The notes below the pieces were generated by a model. That model had not been told where the DNA came from. It saw nothing but the letters and a program-made list of their open reading frames with translations, and did no database searches. From Sphingomonas sp. DG1-23 (GTDB taxonomy: Bacteria; Pseudomonadota; Alphaproteobacteria; Sphingomonadales; Sphingomonadaceae): a stretch of DNA of 64,000 bases. Each line of letters opens with the position of its first letter. Within the stretch, counting starts at the first letter, position 1. Below are positions 16,909 through 23,320 of this stretch, in pieces. Made by a program: the position numbers and the translations under genes. The stretch spans positions 62,001 through 126,000 of the forward strand of contig NZ_JAVAMA010000008.1 of assembly GCF_030730875.1 (NCBI RefSeq), read 5' to 3'.

Positions 16909-18488
16909 GCGGCAGCCATCTCGATCCGGCGCGAGATCCCGATCGCTTCGAGGAAGCGATCGTCATGACTGACGACCAGAAGCGCGCCGTCGAAAGCGCT
17001 CAGCCCGGCCTCGACGGCAGCGATCGAGTCCATGTCGAGGTGATTGGTAGGTTCGTCCAGCACGAGCAGCGGCGGCGGCTTCACGCCGCCGAGTACGCAA
17101 GCTAGCCCCGCACGCAACAACTGCCCGCCGCTGAGCGTCGCCACGTGCCGGTCCGCGGCCTCCGCCCTGAACTGGAACCGCGCCAGCGCCGCCCGGCAAT
17201 CATTGTAGACCATGTCGGGATTGAGCGCGCGGAAATTCTCCGCGATCGTGGCCTCGGCGTGGAGGATGCTCACGTGCTGGTCAAACCAGGCGAACGGCAC
17301 ATGGACCGTCGCCCGCCCCTCCCATGGCGTCAGCTCACCCGCGATCACCCGGAGCAGCGTGGACTTGCCCGAGCCGTTCGGCCCGCAGATCGCCACCCGC
17401 TCGGGGCCCGCGAGATGCAGCGACACGTCGTCCAGCAACGGGCGGTCGGGGGCATGGCCGAACCGGACATGCTCCACGTCGAGCACGCGGGTTCCTGCCG
17501 GAAGGTTGCTGGAGGCCAGCTGCACGGTCATGGCCGCGGTCCGCTCAACGCGGCTTCGCGCCATAGCAAGCGACTGATCGGCCTCGGCACGCATCCGATC
17601 GGCGAGGCGCGCGCCTTCTCCGCCGGTCTTCTCCGCGCGATCCCTGCGCGCGCCCACCAGGATGCGCGGCAAGTCCCCGCGCGTACCCCGTCGGCTGCCG
17701 ACAGCATCGCGGCGTTGCTGCCGCTCCACGGCTTGCTGCGCCTTGCGCGCGACCTCGGCGGTGCGGCGCTCGGCCGAGGCGAGATCGCGTTCCACGGCCT
17801 CCTGCTCGACGGCCTTGCGCGCCTGATACGCGCTCCAGTTCCCGCCATAGCGCGTCGCGCCGAGCGAGGTCAGCTCGACGATCGCGTCGAGGGATTCGAG
17901 CAGCTCGCGATCGTGGCTGACGACCAGCGCGCCCGCGCGCCAGCCTTCGAGCAGCTCGCGAACCGCTCGGCGGCCGTCGCGATCGAGATCGTTGGTGGGC
18001 TCGTCGAGCAACAGAAAATCGGGTTCTCGGAACAGCACGCCCGCGAGCGCCGCGCGGGTCCGCTGCCCGCCGGAGAGGCTGACGAGCCGCGCGTCCAGCG
18101 CCGCGTCCAATCCGACCTTGGCCAGCGCCTCGGCCGCGCGCGCCTCGAGCATCCAGTCAGCCTCGGCCAACTCGTCGATCGATGCCGTGCCCGCTTCCGC
18201 CTTGCGCAACAACGCGAGGTCGGCAGACGCGCCCATGAGATCGGCAACCGTATCGCCTGGAGACATCTGCACCATTTGCCGCAACGTACCGATCGAGCCC
18301 TCCACCGCGATGCGACCGCTGTTCGCGGTCACAGCGCCCGAGATGAGCTTGAGAAGCGTGCTCTTGCCGACGCCGTTACGACCGATGATGCCGGTGCGTT
18401 CGGCCTGGAAGCTGAGCGAAATGTCCGAAAGGACGGCCTGTCCGTCAGGCGCGGACCAGGAAAGGCTGGAGAGGGTGATGGAAGGCAT
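16905..18488 (-). CDS. ABC-F family ATPase
   Basis: A 527-residue soluble protein with two ABC ATPase domains and no membrane segment. Walker A motifs are GIIGRNGVGKSTLL and ICGPNGSGKSTLL; signatures are LSGGQRTRAALAGVL and LSGGQLLRAGLACVL; Walker B motifs are FLLLDEPTNDLD and LLVLDEPTNHLD. A charged linker (AVEQEAVERDLASAERRTAE) joins the two. ABC-F proteins act on the ribosome, either in translation or in protection from antibiotics; the sequence does not decide which. It overlaps the convergent STAND regulator gene by 4 bases. Confidence 0.88.
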   Translation of the reverse strand: MPSITLSSLSWSAPDGQAVLSDISLSFQAERTGIIGRNGVGKSTLLKLISGAVTANSGRIAVEGSIGTLRQMVQMSPGDTVADLMGASADLALLRKAEAGTASIDELAEADWMLEARAAEALAKVGLDAALDARLVSLSGGQRTRAALAGVLFREPDFLLLDEPTNDLDRDGRRAVRELLEGWRAGALVVSHDRELLESLDAIVELTSLGATRYGGNWSAYQARKAVEQEAVERDLASAERRTAEVARKAQQAVERQQRRDAVGSRRGTRGDLPRILVGARRDRAEKTGGEGARLADRMRAEADQSLAMARSRVERTAAMTVQLASSNLPAGTRVLDVEHVRFGHAPDRPLLDDVSLHLAGPERVAICGPNGSGKSTLLRVIAGELTPWEGRATVHVPFAWFDQHVSILHAEATIAENFRALNPDMVYNDCRAALARFQFRAEAADRHVATLSGGQLLRAGLACVLGGVKPPPLLVLDEPTNHLDMDSIAAVEAGLSAFDGALLVVSHDDRFLEAIGISRRIEMAAA

Positions 18489-18815
18489 GAATCGTGGCTT
18501 TCCTGACGGCGAGATTTGAAGACGCTGCTGTCAAAGCCAAATCCATGTCGCTGCACACTCCGCTTGGTAGCGCCCGAGATAGGAGGCGAGCCGTCGCCTC
18601 ACAAGTCACGCGAGTTCCTGTTGCGGGGATGCAATCGGTCCAGGATTGAGCGCCCGCTTTCGCGAGCGGTCGTCGCGCCGCTGAAGGGCCGGAATTGGGG
18701 CGCAAAGCGGTCGTCCTCGTATATCCGCCGCAAGGCGTAGCCTGATCCCTCACCGGCTGCCCAGCGTCGCAAGGGCAAATGACGCCAAGAGATCAAACAG
18801 ACATGGAACACTCCT

Positions 18816-18840
18816 CGAACACTCTTGCGAAGAGTGTTCG
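18816..18840. repeat. Perfect inverted repeat, 11-base arms, 3-base loop
   Basis: Left arm CGAACACTCTT (18816-18826), spacer GCG, right arm is its exact reverse complement (18830-18840). A third GAACACTC copy lies just before (18807-18814). No T-run follows, so it is unlikely to be a terminator. A protein-binding site or recombination site is possible. Confidence 0.6.
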
Positions 18841-18963
18841 ACGCGCCCGTTATGAAATCCGAAGCAGTGACAGAACGTGGTACCTGTGGTGGTATCTGGT
18901 TCCACAGAATGAATTAAACCTTCATGCATATAGGATTAAGTGGACAACGCTGGCAGACTCCGT

Positions 18964-18979
18964 CTCCGTCTCCGCCAGC
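18964..18979 (+). repeat. Putative attR: copy of the tRNA-Ser 3' end
   Basis: CTCCGTCTCCGCCAGC, identical and in the same orientation to 3076-3091. It stands between the accessory gene block and the Zur operon. Confidence 0.5.
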
Positions 18980-19048
18980 GCTCAACGGCGCCGGGAATGC
19001 AAGATGCGGAACATTCGGTAGCAGCATCGCATCGCCGGTTGGCCCGCT

Positions 19049-19444
19049 TCATCGGCTTTGCGGTTCGGAGCACTGCGCGCATCGTCCTTCGACTTCGACG
19101 ATCGGCCGCGTCACGCGGAATCCGCAGCGTTCGGCAGCTTCCGCGATTTTTTGAAAGGACGTCTCGCCCGTGACCCGCCCGACTGCCCCGCAGGCGGTGC
19201 AATGGAGATATATTTCCTCCGGCGCATGCGTCGGCACATAGCCCCGGCAGGTAAGCAGCCTGTGCAAGATGCCGCGTTCGACGAGCTTGTGCAGCGCCCG
19301 GAAAACCAGGCTGGCGGTGACGGTCTCGCCCTGGTCCCGCAGCATTTCGATGAGCATCAGGCCGGTCAGCGGGCGCGCTTCGCGTTCGAGAAGCACGACG
19401 AGAAGCTCGTCCAGCGCGCCCGCTTCCCGGCGCGCTCTAGCCAT
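19049..19444 (-). CDS. zur: Fur-family zinc uptake regulator (Zur)
   Basis: A 131-residue Fur-family repressor. The winged helix (LTGLMLIEMLRDQGETVTAS, LVFRALHKLVERGILHRL) is followed by a metal domain with two CxxC pairs (HCTACG and RCAQCSEP), as in Zur structural zinc sites. It ends the operon DUF2946-TonB receptor-MerC-Zur, and its start overlaps the MerC-like stop by 8 bases. The ZnuD-like receptor in the same operon favours zinc over iron. Autoregulation with zinc as corepressor is expected for the family. Confidence 0.85.
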   Translation of the reverse strand: MARARREAGALDELLVVLLEREARPLTGLMLIEMLRDQGETVTASLVFRALHKLVERGILHRLLTCRGYVPTHAPEEIYLHCTACGAVGRVTGETSFQKIAEAAERCGFRVTRPIVEVEGRCAQCSEPQSR

Positions 19445-19841
19445 GGCGATGCGGCCAATGACGCCGGTGCAGGTTCAGGATGTGTGCGCTTGCGAGACAC
19501 AGGCTTCCGCCGATGGTCATTGCGGTTTCGGCCGACGTCTCGGCGAAAGCCAGGGCTCCCGTCGTCATCAACGCCAGCCCGATACTGCCCAGCACCAGCG
19601 TCTCGCCCCGGCCGTGGCGGCGCAGCGCGGCCACCAGCGCGATCGCCGACATGGGTATCGCGAATGCCAGCATCCACAAATGGAAGCGCTCGGGGATGGC
19701 GATCCCCCGCGACAATGCCGGCAAGGCCGCGAGCAGAAGCGGGAGACCCGCGCAGTGGATCAGGCACAGAAACGAAGCGCCAATCGCGGTTCGGTCAAGC
19801 CAGTCGGTGATCGAAGCGCGCGCAACCTGTTCGCGGTGCAT
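19437..19841 (-). CDS. MerC domain membrane protein
   Basis: A 134-residue inner-membrane protein with four predicted helices. The MerC mark is a cysteine pair at the first helix (GASFLCLIHCAGLPLLLAAL); the end is His-rich (ILNLHRRHWPHRHG). MerC was first known from mercury uptake; homologues beside Zur and TonB receptors are thought to move zinc across the inner membrane. The ATG at 19841 has GGAGAAGAG upstream; the longer frame above it is a shadow of the receptor gene. It overlaps zur by 8 bases. Confidence 0.82.
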   Translation of the reverse strand: MHREQVARASITDWLDRTAIGASFLCLIHCAGLPLLLAALPALSRGIAIPERFHLWMLAFAIPMSAIALVAALRRHGRGETLVLGSIGLALMTTGALAFAETSAETAMTIGGSLCLASAHILNLHRRHWPHRHG

Positions 19842-19966
19842 GCTCTTCTCCAGATATGAGAGGTGGGTGACGGCGCGCTCGCCGCGCCGCGTCGAATTAC
19901 GGCGGCACCGACCGCGTCGCGCCCAGGCGCGAACGCGGACCGGCACCGCCGCCCCCTTTACCCTGC

Positions 19967-22138
19967 CTAGAAGCCGACCCGCACCGTCGCGCGGAGATCG
20001 CGCCCGCCGAGCGGAGCGAAGTCCTTGAGGAAGCTCGAATGCCGCCGGGCCTCCACATCGAAGATGTTGTTGGCGCTCAGCAGCAGCGAGATCCTGTCGT
20101 TGCCGGCAAAGGGCTTGAACCCGATCGAGGCGTTGACGAGCGTGTAGTCGGCCGTCGGGGTTTCGAACGGCGCGATGCGGTTCTGTTCGAAGACATGCTC
20201 GGCCTCGGCGCGGGCGGTCACCCGATCGGATTGCGCCTCGATACCCCCCAACACGCGGGCGGGGGGAATGCGTGGGACCGGGCCTGCATCGACGATCGAG
20301 GCGTGGACATAGTCGCCGAGGGCATCGACGTTGATCGCATAGCTGCCGAGCTGGGCCAGCCGGACCGAGGCATCGGCTTCGAAGCCGTAATAGCGTGCGT
20401 CGGCCTGCTGATATTGGAAGCAGGGCAGGTCGACCTCGCGGCCGCTGGGTGCCGCGGCGGTCTCGCAGACCGAAGGATCGACCTGGTTCTCGGAGATGTA
20501 GTTGGAGAACCAGTTGTAGTAGGCCGAGGCATCGAGGCTGAAGCGATCCTGGTGGACGTGGAGCGTACCCTCGATGCCCCAGGATTTTTCGAGCCTGAAA
20601 TCCGGATTGCCGACTTCCCACGATTGGGTGCCGGCATGGCCGCCGCGCGCGAAGAGCTCTTCGGCGGATGGCGCGCGCTCGGTTCGCGAGGCATTGAATC
20701 CGATCCGCACGCCATCCGTCAGTTCATAGGACAGGCCCGCCGAACCGGAGATCGCATCGAAACGGCGCGTGCCGGAAAAGAATCGTGCGTCGCCGGCAAG
20801 CGGCGTGGCCGCGAGGCTGGTCGATTCGTAGCGCAGGCCGCCTTCTGCGCGGAGCGCGCCGAATTCGAACTGCTGCAGCGTGAACATGCCCAATTGGCTG
20901 GTGCGGTTCCTGGGGAGGAAGGCTTCCTCGCCGTCCACGTCAAAGTCGCGATGGAAATATTGCAAGCCCGAAGCGCCGCTCCAGCCGCTGCGCTTCGACT
21001 GGATCAGTTCGAGGCGGCTCTCGATGCCCTTGTTGTAGAAGGCAGTGCCGATCTCGCCGTCTTCCTCGAGCTCGAAATGGCGATAATTGGCATAGCCCGC
21101 GCGGACGCGGATCTTGTCGAGGAACCCGCCACCGGTTTCGACTTCACCGCGCAGGTCGACCCGGTTCTGGACGACGCTCAGTCGTGGCGCTTCCTGCTCC
21201 TGACCCGATTCGGTCGCATAGCGGATCGGCACGCCGTAAAGGCTGTCATAGTGGCTGTACGAAATGCCGAGATTGCCGGTGTCGGTGACCAGCGCCGCGC
21301 CGACGCCCGCAGTCCAGGTGCGCGCCGCGGTATTGGGAAGCGTATCCTTGAGCGCGGCGGACGCGGCGAAATCCGGGTCGTCGGGCGTGGTCGGCCCCGC
21401 CGCCGCTGCCAGCGCCGCGGCGCGTGCATTTGGCGACAGGACATAGCCGCCAATGTCGAGGTCGTCGCTCTTGAGATACGAGCCGTCGGCGTGGAGCACG
21501 ATCTTGCCGAGCCCGACATCGCCGGCGGCGCCGACCGAGCGCTCGTTCGCGGCCGAGCCGTAGCTCGCGATCGCGTTGACGCGGTAGCCATCCTCGGGAG
21601 CGGCGCGCGGGATGCGGCTGTCGATGACATTGACCACGCCGCCGATCGCCGACGAGCCATAGAGCAGGGCCGAGGGGCCGCGAACGATCTCGACGCGATC
21701 GGCGAGCAACGGATCGATGACGACCGCGTGATCGACCGAGGTGTTCGACACGTCGATCGAGCCGATCCCGTCGGTCAGCACGCGGATGCGCTCGCCCTGG
21801 AAGCCGCGCAGGATCGGGCGCGACGCGCTGGGGCCGAACGACGTCGCCGAGACGCCGGGTTGCCGGGCGAGCGTCTCGCCGATGCTCGGGCGCAGATCGC
21901 GGGTGAGTTCCTCGCCCGAGACGACCGAAGTGCCCGCGAGCACGTCGCGCTCGCTGGTGGGGAGGATGCCGGTGACGACGATCTCGTCGCCCCTGGTCAC
22001 GCCTTTGTCCTGTCCGTCGGGCGCGGCATCGGTGGGCACTGCCGGCGAAGGGGGGGATGTGTCGGAATCGGCGGACCGCGCGGCGGCGGGGAAAGCGAGC
22101 GCGAGCGAAGCTGCGCTCAGCAGAAACAAGTGACGCAT
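19967..22138 (-). CDS. TonB-dependent outer-membrane receptor, ZnuD-like
   Basis: A 723-residue receptor. Signal peptide (MRHLFLLSAASLALAFPAAA), TonB box-like EIVVTG, plug domain (SIGETLARQPGVSATSFGPS, RPILRGFQGERIRVLTDGI, DRVEIVRGPSALLYGSSAIGG), then a beta-barrel ending in RVGF with aromatic last residue. The plug matches ZnuD and related zinc receptors, and Zur and MerC-like genes follow on the same strand, so zinc (perhaps chelated) is the likely cargo. The ATG at 22138 is chosen for its GGAG and signal peptide. A loop with two cysteines (DPSVCETAAAPSGREVDLPC) sits in the barrel. Confidence 0.9.
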   Translation of the reverse strand: MRHLFLLSAASLALAFPAAARSADSDTSPPSPAVPTDAAPDGQDKGVTRGDEIVVTGILPTSERDVLAGTSVVSGEELTRDLRPSIGETLARQPGVSATSFGPSASRPILRGFQGERIRVLTDGIGSIDVSNTSVDHAVVIDPLLADRVEIVRGPSALLYGSSAIGGVVNVIDSRIPRAAPEDGYRVNAIASYGSAANERSVGAAGDVGLGKIVLHADGSYLKSDDLDIGGYVLSPNARAAALAAAAGPTTPDDPDFAASAALKDTLPNTAARTWTAGVGAALVTDTGNLGISYSHYDSLYGVPIRYATESGQEQEAPRLSVVQNRVDLRGEVETGGGFLDKIRVRAGYANYRHFELEEDGEIGTAFYNKGIESRLELIQSKRSGWSGASGLQYFHRDFDVDGEEAFLPRNRTSQLGMFTLQQFEFGALRAEGGLRYESTSLAATPLAGDARFFSGTRRFDAISGSAGLSYELTDGVRIGFNASRTERAPSAEELFARGGHAGTQSWEVGNPDFRLEKSWGIEGTLHVHQDRFSLDASAYYNWFSNYISENQVDPSVCETAAAPSGREVDLPCFQYQQADARYYGFEADASVRLAQLGSYAINVDALGDYVHASIVDAGPVPRIPPARVLGGIEAQSDRVTARAEAEHVFEQNRIAPFETPTADYTLVNASIGFKPFAGNDRISLLLSANNIFDVEARRHSSFLKDFAPLGGRDLRATVRVGF

Positions 22139-22225
22139 GTGTTCAACTCCAGGAACCTTGTCAGTTTTCTTGGAGGCGCCGCACGCAGCCACGCGCAGCG
22201 ATGCGCGTGGCCATCAGGGGCATCC

Positions 22226-22651
22226 TCAGGCCTGGTGTTGGTGGGGTGGCGCCCGGCTCTGCCAGAGATGCGACCGGCTCCGGCGCTGAAGCTGCCGGGG
22301 ACGGAACGCGGTGACGAAGAAAGCAAGCGCGGCGGGCTTCGCGACGACGGCCGGCGTCGGCAGAATCGCGGGGCCGGCACTCGCCGCCTCGCAGATCGGG
22401 CAGTTTGCGGGGGAATCGGGCGCCGAATCGTCGCGCCTGTCGTTCGCGCTATTGCGTTCGGTCTGCGCGGCGCCGAATCCGATTTGCCGGTGCTGATGCG
22501 CCTGGGCGATGACACCCTGCCACAGCAAGGCGAGCAGCAACGCGCACAGCAGGACAAGCCGCTTCGCCCCGGCCGCGCCCCTCTCCCTCCGCGACCGACC
22601 GGCGGCGGCACGAGCCTTGTCGGCCCGATCAAGGGAGGGGGTGCGGGACAA
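22226..22651 (-). CDS. DUF2946-like small membrane/secreted protein
   Basis: About 141 residues from a TTG at 22651; a later start is possible since no clear ribosome-binding site is seen. One hydrophobic segment (RLVLLCALLLALLWQGVIAQ) is followed by AHQH, a CPICEAA motif typical of DUF2946 proteins, and a His-rich C-terminus (PPHQHQA). Such proteins sit near metal transport genes and may bind metal. It heads the zinc operon, just downstream of a Zur-box-like sequence. Function is unknown. Confidence 0.6.
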   Translation of the reverse strand: MSRTPSLDRADKARAAAGRSRRERGAAGAKRLVLLCALLLALLWQGVIAQAHQHRQIGFGAAQTERNSANDRRDDSAPDSPANCPICEAASAGPAILPTPAVVAKPAALAFFVTAFRPRQLQRRSRSHLWQSRAPPHQHQA

Positions 22652-22690
22652 ACTGGAACAGTCTCAAATTCAGGAGCAGCGTAGCAATTC

Positions 22691-22710
22691 TGATATGTTG
22701 TATTATCTCA
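22691..22710. promoter_or_regulatory. Putative Zur operator
   Basis: TGATATGTTGTATTATCTCA, an AT-rich imperfect dyad (half sites GATATGTT and, on the other strand, GAGATAAT) in GC-rich DNA, about 40 bases before the zinc operon. It resembles proteobacterial Zur boxes with TGTTATA-type centres. Confidence 0.45.
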
Positions 22711-22764
22711 TCAGGCAAGCCCCCTCTGCCCGTCAATCCTTGCAGACCGGTATGATTGCCATGG

Positions 22765-23178
22765 TCATGGGCGCGCCCCCGAAGCCGGGAACCGCGCGAT
22801 TCTCCACGCCGACATTCTTGCAGGTTTGCCCCGTCCATGGAGAAGCGGCTTCTTGCCGGCAGGTTTTCCAGCCTGCGCGATCTGCCGGCCTTCACTCGCC
22901 AGCGGCGGACAAATGCCTTCCGAGACGAGCTGCCGGCGGAAGCGATTCCCCTCTTCGGTGGCCCAGGCATCCGCACTTGCCCTTCCGTCGACGCGCTGCC
23001 GGCGCCGATACTCGCTGATCATGCGACGCTTCTCCGCAGGGGGTAGCGCATCCATCGAACAGGGCCGCGAGGCCGTCTGAGGGCGATCATGGGCATGGGC
23101 TCGCATAGTCGCCGGTGGCGCGATCACAGGGGCGGGGGTGCTCGCCGACAGTAGCGCAAACAGCAGATTCGGCATCAT
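22765..23178 (-). CDS. Hypothetical secreted protein (137 aa)
   Basis: The ATG ATG at 23178/23175 has a strong GGGAGG eight bases upstream. The N-terminus is a signal-like segment (MPNLLFALLSASTPAPVIA). The rest is basic with one charged region (PPAEKRRMISEYRRRQRVDG) and two cysteines (RPCSMD and GICPP). No family is recognised. It lies 142 bases after the large TonB receptor on the same strand and may be co-transcribed. Confidence 0.5.
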   Translation of the reverse strand: MMPNLLFALLSASTPAPVIAPPATMRAHAHDRPQTASRPCSMDALPPAEKRRMISEYRRRQRVDGRASADAWATEEGNRFRRQLVSEGICPPLASEGRQIAQAGKPAGKKPLLHGRGKPARMSAWRIARFPASGARP

Positions 23179-23320
23179 GGGCGAATCCTCCCGGGGCGAA
23201 GCGGCCAGCCTCCGCAGGCTCGCGATCGGATGTGCCGGAATCAATCGCCGCGCCTGCGACGAGCGCGGGGACCTCACGGCTCGGCTCGAACATTGTCGAG
23301 CCGAGCCTGGCAGGGAAACG

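Larger units (their letters stand above)
3076..18979 (+). mobile_element. Probable old genomic island in tRNA-Ser(GCT)
   Basis: The left edge is the 3' end of an intact tRNA-Ser. The right edge is a same-orientation 16-base copy, CTCCGTCTCCGCCAGC, at 18964-18979. A decayed integrase N-terminus lies directly after the tRNA, the usual place for an integrase of a tRNA-inserted element. Cargo genes are accessory (detoxification, transport, a STAND regulator, ABC-F), while the flanks (EipA, Zur operon) look like core genes. The integrase is broken, so the element is probably fixed. The repeat is short and rich in CTCC, so the right boundary is an inference. Confidence 0.5.
18489..19048. other. Non-coding stretch at the right end of island 1
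   Basis: No convincing gene. It holds a perfect palindrome (18816-18840) and the tRNA-Ser 3'-end copy (18964-18979). Open frames here lack ribosome-binding sites and family resemblance. The part after 18780 is visibly richer in A and T than its surroundings. Confidence 0.5.

Noticed and set aside
18779..19021. Small plus-strand frame over the palindrome and attR
   Set aside because: It runs through the inverted repeat and the tRNA-end copy, with no ribosome-binding site or family match.
20039..22684. 881-codon plus-strand open frame opposite the ZnuD-like receptor
   Set aside because: Shadow frame; composition is Arg/Asp/Gly-rich and shows no family, while the opposite strand encodes a full receptor.
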